A DNA stretch of 64,000 bases from Echeneis naucrates (GCF_900963305.1 NC_042533.1:4398173-4462172), one strand, 5' to 3'; counted from the first letter of the stretch, positions 22,137 to 33,835 are shown. Program-made: numbers and translations. Notes: generated by a model from the sequence alone, not told the origin.

Positions 22137-25100
22137 ATGGACCTAAAGTCCGAGCTCCTCAAGTCCATCTGGTACGCCTTCACATCTCTGGACGTGGAGA
22201 AGTGTGGGAAAGTCTCCAAATCGCAGTTAAAGGTAAGATCCTGGCATCAAATATGTGTTTGTGCGCCTGAACAGAACCAGAACTGGGCTGCTTGAACTTC
22301 TTTGTTTTTGGTTTTTTTTTTTGTGTGTGCTAAAATATTAACCGTGAATCAACGTTACAATCCAGGAAATCCTTAAAATAGGCGCCACAAATGCTCAAGA
22401 AGAAGTTAAAATATTTGAAAGGTTTTCTTCCAACAGAAATGCAACCTGCTCAGATTAGAGCTGAGGTGTCAGTCAGTCTCAGCTTCAAGCTCAAAGTCCA
22501 CTTTTTTTTTTTTTTGTTTGTTTGTTTTTTAAATTGTCCTGTCGCTCAGGGACAAAACCGTGAAGGCTTTTAAAGAAATAAAACAGCAAGACAGACACAT
22601 CCAGAAGCAGAAAGCTGATGTTGCCGCCTCAGTGTTGTGTTATTTCTGTCCGTCATGTTGCTCTCTGTCCAGTCCCTGCATGTCTGACTGAGCCCCCGTT
22701 ACACAGAAAAATCCAGGGAAGTGTCTGATAGCTGTCCTGACATGCTTAGTCACAGAGGACCAGCTGTCTGAACTTGTGTTTGTGTGTGTGGCGATATGAA
22801 GGAAAGACACAGGAATCGGCGTACATGCTAACCTTTAGACATAATATATTCTATAAATAGAATGTGTTTCTTCTTCAGGTGCTTTCCCACAACCTCTACA
22901 CTGTGCTGCACATCCCACACGACCCCGTGGCTCTCGAGGAGCACTTCCAGGACGATGACGACGGGCCGGTGTCTAATCATGGCTACATGCCCTACCTCAA
23001 TAAATATATATTGGATAAGGTAACTAAATTCAACAACGGGTGGACCTTTTGCCCGCAGTAGCAGTTAATGTTGATGCACTTTTCAAGTCAACAACTTTTT
23101 GACCTTTCTAGCCCAAAAAGTATCTCAAAAATTTGTGAACGCTGTGACTGTTCGCAACGGAAGTTAAAAAAGGGTTTGGTTAAAAATGGCAGCTAGAGAA
23201 CGTTATAATAGCAGTGACAGTGAACAGATAAAGACAACTGTAATCCCACGACTGCTAACTAACAGCAGAAATAGTTGTTATCATTGATGCTGATACATTT
23301 AGCGTGTCGGTTGAAAATGAGAGGAATCTTCTAAAATTTCAAAGATGGACTTCAGATAAGGCCTCTGCCCTGGGGGAACAGTCATCCGCCTCGTCTGTAT
23401 CGAACACCGCTGCCGTTTGCTCACTTCAAACTGAGCAAAAACAACTTGACAGTGGAGGTGTTTCATCCGCATCGGGGGGCTTTGCTTTGCTCGTTTCAGG
23501 TTAAAGAAGGGATGTTCGACAAGGAGAAGTTTGACGACCTGTGCTGGATGATGACCATGAAGAAGAACTTCAAGGGGGTCCCACAGGGAGCGCTGCTATC
23601 GGAGAGAGACTGTTTCAAGCTCTTCTGTTTATTCAACCTCCTGTCTGAGGACCGCTACCCGCTGGTGATGATACCGGAGGAGGTAAATGAGGAGAGCTTT
23701 AGCGTGTTAGAGAAGAATTCGTGCCGCCACTCAAAGTCGTGAGCAAACTTTACTTGAAAATTTTGGGGTGAGACCTGATTTGACCGCGGTTCAGCCCAGA
23801 AAACTTGAGTCCACGATCCTTTCTTCGATTGCAAAAGTCAAAGATTTGCCGTCATGTATTGAGAGAGAAGTGTCACAAATCCAGATAAAACATGCAAGTG
23901 TAAAAACAAGACAGGAGGAACAAATGAAATGTGAAAACAAGGCGATCACAGAGATTTTAATGTAGCTAAGTGAGGTGCTTTCATTGCAAGAAAAAATACT
24001 AGATTCCATCAACATCAGACCATTTTACATTTTTTCACAGCAGTGCAAGTACGTTAGTTAATGAGGCTCTTCCTTCCTGCACTTCCTCCATAATGCTTTT
24101 GGTTTCCTGTCACCAGAGATCAAAATAAACTGCTTTTGTACTGTCAGCACAGCAGCGTTCCTCAGTGATGGAATAGTACAGAAATATCCTGACACAGTTT
24201 GCCCGTATCAGCCCATATTCCTAAATGTTATTACTTACTGATATCTGAATGGTTCTAGATGGAGTATCTCCTCAAGAAAATCTCCTCAGGGATGAATGAG
24301 GAGTGGGATAGGAAGCCCTTGGAGGACTTAATATCCCAGGATGCCACACTGCTGGAAGAAGGTATGTCTGTATGGACTTTCCTGGAGCATATGAGTGCAG
24401 GCCAACTGCTGAAGGTCACCAGTGCTGAAGCCTTCAGTCTGGCTTTGGACGAGGTCTTTCTGGAGATGTACCACAACGTCCTGAAGAGGGTGAGTGTTGA
24501 GTGTTGTGTCTGCGTGTGTTCATTGTTTCTTTTTTTTTTTTTCATCCGCTCTTTCTGTCATTTTCATCCTGATCTTTGTTTTCAGGGTTATATGTGGAAA
24601 AAGGGCCACGTGCGCAGGAACTGGACTGAGCGCTGGTTTGTGCTGAAGCCCTGCTCCATGGCGTACTACGTCAGCGAGGACCTGAAAGACAAGAGAGGAG
24701 AAATCCAGCTGGAAAAAAGCTGCGTCATAGAGGTTGGTGAGGAAACGTTTGAAGCTTTCTGACTCTGGGTTAGACGTGCCCATTGCACTCAGATGTTTCA
24801 TATCCAGCTGTGACTGTCTCTCTTTCCCGCTGCTGTAGTCTCTTCCTGACCGGGAGGGAAAACGCTGCATGTTCTGTGTGAAAACCCACAATAAAACCTA
24901 CGAGATGAGCGCGTCGGACCAGAGACAGAAGGTGGAGTGGACTCAAGGTGTGTTGGTGTGCACAGGAAAACCAACACATTAACAACAGCGATTTATCACG
25001 ACTTTGTTGAAGAGTTCCTTAGCTATAGTTTGCCGTCTTTTGACCTCCAACAGTGACTATTTTGGTGAACATATTTCATATTTCAAGCAAAAATTTGAAA

Positions 25101-27607
25101 CATTTGTTTGTCCAATTTGAAGCCAATTTCCAAGCTTTCTAATGTACATTCCAGGGAAATCGACCACCGCCATAATCAGGATGACTGCTCAACTGTTCCT
25201 TTGGAGTTTCCCTTAAGATCAGTGTGTGCATTTGTGTGTTTGACCTCTCCAGCCATCCAGACAGCCCTCCGACTCCAGGGTGAGGGTAAGTCCTCCCTTC
25301 ACCACGAGCTCAAACTGAAGAGGCGGGTTCAGCGGGAACACAGCCACCGTGAGCGCAGCCGGAGCACCCACAGCAGCTGCAGCACCCAATCAGAGGACTC
25401 CAACATCCAAGAAATGGAGAAGATGGAGAAAGAGAGAGACAGGCAGGATCTGGAGATCGAAAGCATCATCCAGGTAAGATGGAGGGCAGGTTTAAGGGAG
25501 TGGCCATAATGTGATCATGTTAAGGTCGCTTGCGTTATGTGTCATCAATAAGCGCCAGTCTAGCATATGTCTGTGTTTTGCAGCATGCACGGGAATTGGA
25601 AACTCGACGAAGGGAGGCAGAAGAAAGAGAAAGGAAGAGACAAAGGGAGGTCCAGATGGACCTGGAGCGACAGCTGAAAGAGGCTGAGATGGTGAGAAAA
25701 AGTTTGCCAGATGACAGCATTTATTTACAATTCTTCTGAAATGGATCAGTCTGTTCTGCTGGCTTTGATCCCTGAAAACAACAAGAACACTTTGGCATTA
25801 TAAAAGTCAAAGTTAACCTTTAGGGATTTTATGGCATTCCTGGAAATGGTGATTCAGGAATAGGTCAGTTCTTTCCACTTAAGTGATGTGTGTGTGTGTG
25901 TGTGTGTGTGTCTGCCACCAGTTGAGAGACAGCATGCAGGCAGAGATGCAGGAGAAGGAACGGGAGGCTGAGCAGCAGAAGAAGAGGATTCATGAGTTGG
26001 AGCTGACGCAGCTAAAGCTTGAAGCCGCTCTCAACATGGAGATCCAGGCTCGGTTAGAGGAGGAGAGGGCCAGACAGGAGCTGCAGAGGTCTGAAACAAA
26101 GACACCCAGCAGATCCCCCTCTGCGCTCTACAACAGGGCTAATTCATTGTGTGACACCAAAACTCACAAATAACTGTGCAGAGATTTTAAACACAGAACT
26201 TCCACAGTGTTCTGGTTGGTTTACAAACAGCTGTCCGCTTTGGGATACCTATAACTTAAAAAACAAACAAAAAAACAGCTACTTTCTTTTTCATACTTTT
26301 GATGACAGCTTCAAGACACAGTGATTCACAGGCTTTCTCCGCAGCTTTGATGAAGTGGAGTGATGTTTATTTGTAATCGAGAAAATAAGATAATGACGTA
26401 GATAATGGCACGTGTGTGCGTCACTCTGAATCTAAAATTACATGTATCATGTCAGTTTGCTTGAAGCAGATTGGAGCTGGAGGATTTCGACTGATTTTAA
26501 GCTGCTAACTCTGAAGGAAAATGGGTCAAACCAGCACCTAGACGGCCATCACTAACTTGGCTTTAAACTTAAACTTTAAACTAAATTTTCATTAACTTTT
26601 GTTCTACTCTCTCTTCTTTTCTTCAGGTTGCTAGAGGCTGAAGAGGAGAAGAAGAAGCAGTACCAGCTCCTGCAGGAGCAGCAGAGGGCCTTACAGAGCC
26701 TCATTTCCGTAAACGAGGCCTCAGACGGCAGCACAGACGAGGACACCCCCTCCGCCCTCTACTCGGCCTCTCAGGAGCTCCAGGATCTGCAGGCATCTCG
26801 AGAGAGGAGCCACCAGCGCCTGGAGGTGGGAAAGAGGACGTGTGCGAGGATATAAATATGTGTAGCATCGTGAAAACCTTCACATTCACAACATGCTGCG
26901 TTTATCCTCTCACTCCAGGAGGTTCAGGAGAAGCTGAGGAACGCCAGTCAACATGTGCGACACTGGAACGTCCAGCTGAACCGCTTGATGACGCCCATCA
27001 CTCCTGGAGGTTTAGTATGCCCTTCGTCTAGAACTATAATCCGTGTTATATTAATATAATAGTATGAAGAAACAGATATTTATAGCAGTTGTTAATCGGG
27101 GTTACAATGTGCTTAACAATCAAGTTGAGTTAACTATAGAAAAATCATAAATGATTGAGAGATTCTGGTGGTCGCATTTTTTTAATAACTTCAATTATCG
27201 TTAATAGAACTTATTTTTAACTAAATGTTAAATTTTATTTTAAAAGTATCTGTTCCACTGTTTATCTTTATTTTTGAGATAAAAGAAAAATACAGAAATG
27301 ACAAATTGCACATTAAAATTATTACGAACCATGGCTTTTAAGTCACATGGAAACAATGAACAAATGCACCAAGAACATTTTGATTTATTTATTCATCTTT
27401 GCAGAACGTTTGGAACATCGCCTATCATCAAAACAAACGTGTCCCAAAAAGGAAGGAGCACTGGCCAGCAACGAGTTCATCTCTAAATTCAAGATCAGAG
27501 TCGAACAGAACAGCCAGACGGTGGAGGACAACCGAAGGCTGGAGGAGCAGATGGAGGGCGCTCACCTCTCAGACGAATCACAGGGAAAACCCAACGGACA
27601 AATGTGA
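22137..27607 (+). CDS. def6: DEF6 (SWAP70 family) Rho-GTPase exchange factor, complete
   Basis: SWAP70/DEF6 proteins bind phosphoinositides and act as exchange factors for Rac, Cdc42 and Rho; human DEF6 works in T-cell signalling. Twelve exons: 22137-22232, 22879-23019, 23500-23682, 24259-24489, 24586-24732, 24839-24947, 25253-25473, 25584-25691, 25922-26088, 26627-26825, 26919-27009 and 27405-27607. The product is 631 aa, the length of human DEF6. The N-terminus ([17 protein letters not shown], then [19 protein letters not shown]) is the EF-hand-like region. The PH domain spans about 218-313 ([20 protein letters not shown] to [12 protein letters not shown]). An Arg/Glu-rich coiled coil covers about 330-560, ending in [30 protein letters not shown] and HWNVQ.NRLM favour DEF6 over SWAP70. 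Fish have several def6 paralogues and I cannot say which this is. A Ser/His/Arg-rich insert ([16 protein letters not shown]) follows the PH domain. Polyadenylation signal at 27860-27865. Confidence 0.93.
25887..25911. repeat. (TG)n microsatellite at a def6 splice acceptor
   Basis: About 12 TG units, ending some 10 bases before the CAG acceptor of def6 exon 9 (25922). It therefore replaces most of the usual pyrimidine tract. Confidence 0.9.
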
Positions 27608-27859
27608 TAAACCAAATTAACAGTTAAGTGAACGAGTTTTCTATTGTACGAGTTCGAAAAGGATGAAAGAACGTTTCGTTTGTCTGGAGACTTGAAGGAG
27701 AAGATAGCAGATAGAAAGGATGGAAAAAAGGAGCACCGTATTATATTTATATTTAGAGTTGCACACTAAGATGGATAACAATGCAAGATTCAATGAAAAG
27801 ATTTGACTAAAATGAACAAAGATTCACAGTTTTGTACAAATCAAGTTTTCTCTGTGAAT

Positions 27860-27865
27860 AATAAA
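27860..27865 (+). promoter_or_regulatory. Putative def6 polyadenylation signal
   Basis: AATAAA 253 bases after the def6 stop codon. Confidence 0.5.
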
Positions 27866-28487
27866 ACTTCTTTTTGTGATATTTTACTTGTCAAACCATT
27901 TGAATTGCTACAACCCCTCTTTCTACGGTGTCTGTTGATGTGTTGACTTCTGTTCTCTGCTTTAATCTGATTACTGAAACCACAGGAAGTTATGAATGTA
28001 ATGATGGAGCTGAAGTTTCAAAAGTAAGTGGGGCTGAATACAACACTGAACAGGAATGAGTCTGTTCTTTTCTTTGACGGCTAACATAAAAAACATTGTT
28101 GATCCAAAAAAATACTCAGTTGGAAATTGTTGAAGGCCTGTGCTATTGTTGTCAGTAAATGTGGCAGATACACAACAAGAAATTGCACAACAGAAATATC
28201 AAAGTTATAGGTTCTGCTGTCTAAAAATAGTGAACACGTGACTTTTAAACTACGCAGTTTCTGTTTGTTTTCATAATATTATGCATTTATGTGAATAAAT
28301 TTAACTGTAACAGTTTATAATTTTCATATATACTCACACATGCAGAAGCTGGAAGATGCAATTTTGGTATTTTACAATGATGTTGCACAAAAAAATTGTA
28401 TTTGTACCCAGTTAATTTTCTGTGGATCGATCTAAAGAAGGATTTTAAGGGTAAATCGTTTTCGCTGGAACAACTATAACCCGCTGT
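27866..28487. other. def6-mcat intergenic region
   Basis: About 0.6 kb of AT-rich DNA with no gene seen. It is the junction between the def6 side and the mcat-bik-ttll1 block. Confidence 0.5.
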
Positions 28488-28642
28488 GACCTGAAGGGGG
28501 CGCTGCAGCAGATGTTAGTGAAACCTGACCCGGAAGAGAAATGAAATGACCCTGAGCCGACAGTATGGCGGTCTCCACGGCCGGGTCATGCTGCCTGTAG
28601 TCCGGCTGACGGGCTGTGGTCCGCCGGGTTAATCGGACCACC

Positions 28643-30556
28643 ATGTTGGCAGCAGCCTCCAGAGGAAAGCTCCGGTCTGCGGTCCGCCTCAGCCGGCCGT
28701 ACTCGGCTCACCTTCCCCCGCCCGAAGCCTCCGCTCCTCTCCCGGACGGCGCGCCGGAGGAGCCGGGCCGGAGGCGGAGGAAGGACCCGAGCAGCCGCTC
28801 CGTGCTCCTCTTCCCGGGGCAGGGCAGCCAGTTTGTGGGGATGGGCAGGGGACTTCTGAAGTACCCTAACGTCGGGGACATGTTCGCGGTGGCCCGGAAG
28901 GTCCTCGGCTACGACCTGCTGTCTCTGTGCCTGGAGGGCCCGGAGGAGGAGCTGCGGAGGACGGTGCACTGCCAGCCGGCCGTGTTCGTCACCTCCCTGG
29001 CTGCGGTGGAGAGGCTGAACGCCGAGAACCCGCAGGTCCAACATGACACTGATCTAAATCAGTCAGTGCTTTAGTCACTCTGACGACATTATCAGTTCAT
29101 TTACCTGTTTTTTGGTCAGAAAAGTGTAAAAAAAAATAAATAAATAAATAAAATGAAAAAATTTCCTGTCCAAAATAATTGATCACAAGAATAATTGGTA
29201 AAGAATAATAACAATTTATTTTCATAGGATGTTGTTCTTTAATATTAACCTGATTGTTGGAAAGACAATTTTCGTATTACAAAGAAAAAAAAAAAAGGAG
29301 CTCCCAGTCTTGTATCTTTAAATGTCAACCTCAGTCCGAAGATGTTGATACCAAACAAATTAAATGATTATCATAATTGTTGCTGACTAATCGTTTGTCC
29401 TATCATTTCTATTTATTTTATGTATATGTTATAACATTTATACATTACATTATAATTATTGTTGTTTTAAGGCACCAGCTTCTTCTCCTTGAATCATTTC
29501 TTTTCATGGGTCCACAGGCCATTGAGACATGCGTTGCTGCTGCAGGTTTCAGTGTTGGAGAATTTGCTGCTCTGGTCTTTTCTGGTGCTATGAACTTTGC
29601 AGAAGGTACACGTGACGCGTTCCCTGTCTCGTGCAGCACAAGGCCGCAGCTCAGTGACAAACACAAGTTGTTTTATTGACCCTTCCTGTGTCTTCCAGCT
29701 CTGTATGTGGTGAAAGTTCGTGCAGAGGCCATGCAGAAAGCATCAGAGCTGGTTCCCAGTGGGATGCTGTCAGTCATCGGGAAACATCAAGCTCAGTACA
29801 AATATGCGTGTGTGGAAGCTAAGAAGTATTGCAAGAGCCTAGGGATCGAAGAGCCGGTTTGTTCTGTGGCCAACTATCTGTTCCCTGACGGCAGGGTCAT
29901 CGCAGGACACCAGCAAGTAAGCAAATCTCATATATTTATCTAAATCTTTTCTTGGAGCCTTTTTGAGGGTGAGCTTTGGGTTTTTCTTGTGATAAATGAA
30001 TGCTGTTGTCTTTCCAGGCTCTGGATTTCCTCCAAAAAAACTCCAGACGTCTTGAGTTCATGAGGACCAAACCTCTTCCAGTCAGTGGAGCTTTTCACAC
30101 TGAGCTGATGGCGTCGGCTACTGAGCCCCTCAGAGAGGTGCTCAGACAGGTGGAGGTCAGTCAACTGCTTTTAACCCCTATCAGCCCCTCAACTGGTTAA
30201 AAAAAATATCCTCACTGTCAGTTAATTTCATCCACATTTCATTTTGTTGGCTAATCTAACACCTAGATTTCTCCCCTGGTCAGGTGCGGCGTCCCGAGAT
30301 CAACGTCTACTCCAATGTCGACGGCAAACGCTACATGAGTGAGAGCCACGTGCGCAGGCAGCTGGTCAAGCAGCTGGTGTCTCCTGTGAAGTGGGAGCAA
30401 ACCATGCATGAGATCTACGAGAGGATGCAGGGAGAGAACTTCCCTCAGACGTACGAGGTCGGCCCGGGAAAGCAGCTCGGCGCCACGCTGCAAATGTGCA
30501 ACAGGAAGGCCTTCAAGATGTACACACAGGTGAAAGTCACCACGTATGAAGACTGA
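28643..30556 (+). CDS. mcat: MCAT, mitochondrial malonyl-CoA:ACP acyltransferase, complete
   Basis: Loads malonyl groups from malonyl-CoA onto mitochondrial acyl carrier protein for type II fatty-acid synthesis, which feeds lipoate production. Five exons: 28643-29035, 29518-29605, 29699-29916, 30018-30155 and 30284-30556; 369 aa (human 390). The N-terminus is Arg/Ala-rich with few acidic residues, like a mitochondrial presequence. The acyltransferase fold shows VLLFPGQGSQFVGMGRG, the nucleophile elbow GFSVGE (Ser143), an Arg in KVRAEAMQ, and catalytic GAFHTELM (His260). QLVSPVKWEQTMHEIYERM and FPQTYEVGPGKQLG close the domain. The start has an ideal Kozak context (ACCACCATGT). Polyadenylation signal at 30672-30677. 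It is convergent with bik, as in human 22q13.2. Confidence 0.96.
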
Positions 30557-30671
30557 TCATGCAGAGATATGGACTCAGTGGGGGAAAAAAAAAAAACCCA
30601 CCATGACCAGCAAGACCAGTGAGATCTGCAAGCTCTTGTGGTTGCTTCTGTAGGTCTTGTTGGTGTTATTA

Positions 30672-30677
30672 AATAAA
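30672..30677 (+). promoter_or_regulatory. Putative mcat polyadenylation signal
   Basis: AATAAA 116 bases after the mcat stop codon. Confidence 0.5.
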
Positions 30678-31200
30678 TTCCTTTTTATTGATGAGACTGC
30701 AGCATTTTGACATAATGAATTTTAATTGTATCACGTGAAAAGCATTTTCAAGTCTGCAACAGAAAGTCCAGCTCCCGTCATTTTCCATCAACCCTGGCTA
30801 TGTGGAATCTTTAAAAAACTATTTTGGCCTCTTAATCCAGTAAGAAACAATCAAGATGCAAAAGACTGCAGGCCAGCAACAGTCCGGTCATGTGGGACGT
30901 GTTGTGAGCCAACACGTCACTGCTACAATGTGCTGGCCAACTCCTTAAAACTGATTCAAACTATATCTGCATATCCTGAGTTTTACAAAATATTTTTACT
31001 TGTCCAATTCACAGTTCTCAGTATCAACTTCAGTACGGCTCCTTAAATTGGTATAAAAAGAAAAGTTATAGTAAACAGCAGAAACAAATCAGTTAGCAGT
31101 AATTGTCACTCACTTGCAAACAGTTTTTTTTTTTTTTTTTTTTTTTTTTTTGGATTTTTGGTCAATGTATAATGGCCAAAAAGACCTGCTTATGGCCGTT
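30678..31200. other. mcat-bik convergent intergenic region
   Basis: About 0.5 kb between convergent 3' ends. It contains a T-run of about 27 at 31125-31151, which reads as an A-run about 50 bases downstream of the bik stop codon on minus. No gene is seen. Confidence 0.5.
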
Positions 31201-32137
31201 TTAGGCTTTCTGTCCTATCCACAGTGCAGCCACCAGTGCCACAATCACAAGAGCTCCTCCGGTCCAGCCAGTGCAGGTTGAAGGTTTCAAATTGGACACC
31301 TGAGAAATAAGGCACAGTGAGTCAAGCTTCAGGCAAAGAAATGAAAATAGTCATTTTACTGTTTTGCTGTGTCGTTGCTAAGATGCTGCTAAATCAGACT
31401 CGTCTAGCATCTTGGTGCTTTGAAAATGAAAGTGCAAAAGAGTGAGTGTTACCCAGGCTGTCCATGCTTCAGCTCTGAAGATCCGCTGCCCAGGCACGGT
31501 GCTCTCTATCCAGGCCTTCAGTGCTGCAGAGAGACCCTGGGAGCCCCAAACCTGGCTGTGGATATCCCTGTGAACAGATCCGTTAACATCCAATGCGTTA
31601 AATAACATGAGAAGGGTTTTTTTGTTGTTTGTTTTTTTTACCGATAGATGGTCCTCGTCAGTGCCTGAGTAGGTCTCAGTATGTGCAGTGGAGGTGGTAG
31701 CCAGTTTGGCCGTCTGCTAGTCAACTCCTGGTCCAGCTGGTCTCCAATTAGAGCCAACTGGCGCCCAAAGGCACGTGTGGTCCTGTCACTGATTCTGAAG
31801 CAGGAACAAACAGAGATTTTGTTCAGTTACAGATTTTTTTAATTTGTTTTGGTGTCATCAGGAAGAAAAGATAAACCCATCTGTAAAAAAAAAAAAGCTA
31901 AACGCTAAAGCTAAAAAAGCTTTCGTTTTGTGTTTGTTTTAGGTCCAAATGATCCCACATGTCAGTTGCAGTTGCAGTTGAATTGTGTCGTGTTGTTGTT
32001 GTTATTAACAGTCGGACTAGTGTGTGGGTGTCATGGCTGTACCTGAGGTTGATGCCTATCAGTGTGCCAGTGTCCACCTCGCCAGGTCCAGCCTGAAGAG
32101 AGGCAACACGGCTTGGCTGTCTTGTTTGTTCCACCAT
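31201..32137 (-). CDS. bik: BIK-like BH3-only apoptosis regulator, complete
   Basis: BIK is an ER-membrane BH3-only protein that binds anti-apoptotic BCL2 proteins and promotes BAX/BAK activation. Four coding exons on minus: 32137-32043, 31794-31642, 31567-31453 and 31299-31201. They give 153 aa (human 160). A BH3 motif lies at residues 41-56 (FGRQLALIGDQLDQEL), with the key Leu45 and Gly49-Asp50; human BIK has LACIGDEMD. A C-terminal hydrophobic segment (about 132-150, GWTGGALVIVALVAALWIG) forms a tail anchor. Outside these the sequence is divergent, so the name rests on BH3, tail, length and position between mcat and ttll1 as in human 22q13.2. No BH1/BH2 motif is seen. The first coding exon extends to about 32146 (acceptor), and a 5' non-coding exon probably ends at 33251. 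Confidence 0.82.
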
Positions 32138-32775
32138 TTCTGTTTTCTGAGAAGAGAACCATTAAAATGCAAATTATTGATATTACTGTGTGTGAGATAA
32201 AAGGGCCTGCACTTTCCTTCGATGTGCGGGAAACCTAATGGCCTCTGTGTTATCCTTGTTTGACTCCCAACGGTCATAAAGAGGCTGTGTAAATACTGGG
32301 TCAGGTTACCAGGATAGGTGGCGACTGTGTTACTGGGGAGAAAATCCAGGTTGATAAAACAGGCTCTCCTAGGTTTGTGGTGATGACATCATCTGCTGGA
32401 TTAAGTCCAGCATTACTACTACACACTGCAACAAAAGTGTGTTTTAGCCCCTTGAAGGACATGATGTTTAAGTCTGCTTTACACGGAAACCATACATCCC
32501 ATCTACCTTCTTTTCTTTACCCGATCACGTCTTCTTATTTAGTGTTTTGTCAGGGCCTTGGCTTGCTTGAAGCCTCCAAAGTGCACCTGTCCTTAAGCCA
32601 GTTCCTGTTGTGTCTGCAATCATGTGCCTGAATGCAAATGTTTCCATTTCCATAACTCAAATCAAGCAAACTGCCTTTTTAGATCCACCGAGAAGAAATA
32701 AAGCATAAATGGTTTCATAGAATCTCCTTAGAGGCCTTAAAAGTGTGCAAATCCCTATAAATTTGGAGGATTTTT

Positions 32776-32807
32776 TCAATAAAAGAAAGAAAAGAAAGAA
32801 AAGAAAA
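32776..32807. repeat. AAAGA-type simple repeat
   Basis: Short purine repeat in the bik 5' intron. Confidence 0.7.
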
Positions 32808-33250
32808 TACCATCAACCATCACCTAAAATATGGCGCTTTAATAATATAGTCACAGTGAAAGCCCAAACATCAACCTCCAGCGACAGTTTTTGAGTAAAA
32901 AATGTGAAAAACTTTACAATTCAGAGGAACAGTAGTTTCCTCATAACAAAGAGGTAGGATCATCCCAAAGCAAACAAAGGCCGTTGGGAAGATAACACAT
33001 ATTGATTGAAATTACAAACTACATCTCTAATGAACTGGTATCTTGTATTGTGTTTCAAAAGTATCATGTTAGACATTTATCCAACATGAACGATCCCATC
33101 ATTAAAGTAAACAATAAAAAAGAAGTCAAACCGACCTTTTTGCAGATTAATTTGGACGCCGCCCTGTAATGAATATAAAAACATCATCGTGAAAGCTAGA
33201 ATAAGTATTTAAAATAAATAAATCTCCATTACGTGTTTTCCTGTACTTAC

Positions 33251-33330
33251 AGCAGCGCCCTTTAATCTTGTCGCTCTCAGGTAACTGCCGCAAATGTGAT
33301 TGGCCACGCCCTTTACCTGCGTCACCGCCA
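33251..33330 (-). other. bik: Probable bik 5' non-coding exon
   Basis: On the minus strand, GC-rich sequence runs into a consensus donor (CTGCT|GTAAGT, junction at 33251). A matching acceptor (TTCTCAG) lies at 32147, nine bases before the bik start codon. The upstream limit is a guess. Confidence 0.45.
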
Positions 33331-33340
33331 GGGGGCGCTA
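33323..33340 (+). promoter_or_regulatory. CTCF-like motif near the bik promoter
   Basis: CCGCCAGGGGGCGC matches the CTCF core CCASYAGRKGGCRS with one mismatch, at the bik 5' end. Confidence 0.45.
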
Positions 33341-33787
33341 CCCGTTTCAATTCAAGAGATTAAAAAAAAAAAAATCGAAATAAATGTCATAAATGTTACA
33401 ACAGAAGCTGACGACTGTATCATCCATCGGTCAGAAGTTTATTTTTTTCAATTTATGTAGAAAGTTTTCTTCATCTCTGGCCAGAAAATTTTTTTGTATA
33501 AAATATGTAATCTATTTGTTATACTGTTGCTGCCAATAAAGTGTTGTCAATATATCTCTTCATCTTTTTAATCTGAAATGATTTACATAAAAATGTTTAT
33601 ATAATAAAATAACAGTAAGTGTTAGGTCACCCTTATGACACAGGCTTACGTAAAGTACAGTATTATCAGTGATCATCTGTTAATAAGACAATAATACAGA
33701 TAATCATAAAACTCAACAAACCCAGGAAATTCAGTATTTTGTGTCTTTGTGTGTTTGTTGTTGTTAAACGCCACAGGCGGTCAAACA

Positions 33788-33803
33788 CTGCCCCCTGCTG
33801 GCA
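33788..33803 (-). promoter_or_regulatory. CTCF-like motif upstream of ttll1
   Basis: On minus, CCAGCAGGGGGCAG matches the CTCF core exactly. It lies 460 bases from the plus-strand site at 33323, in convergent orientation, between the bik and ttll1 promoters. Confidence 0.5.
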
Positions 33804-33827
33804 CGCCGCGGAGATGACGCCCTGCAC

Positions 33828-33835
33828 TGACGTCA
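33828..33835. promoter_or_regulatory. CRE (TGACGTCA) upstream of ttll1
   Basis: A perfect CRE palindrome 610 bases before the ttll1 start codon. ETS-like CTTCCG and CCGGAAG words and a half X-box-like GTTGCTAGG lie within the next 45 bases. It is probably part of the ttll1 or shared bik/ttll1 promoter. Confidence 0.4.

Noticed and set aside
22137-27607. Naming this gene SWAP70
   Set aside because: LDVEK at the N-terminus, SMQAEM in the coiled coil, HWNVQ.NRLM near the end and the 631-residue length agree with DEF6 and not SWAP70.
31125-31151. T-run next to bik as the tail of a retroposed element
   Set aside because: No body of a SINE, LINE or processed gene and no target-site duplication around it; treated as a simple homopolymer.
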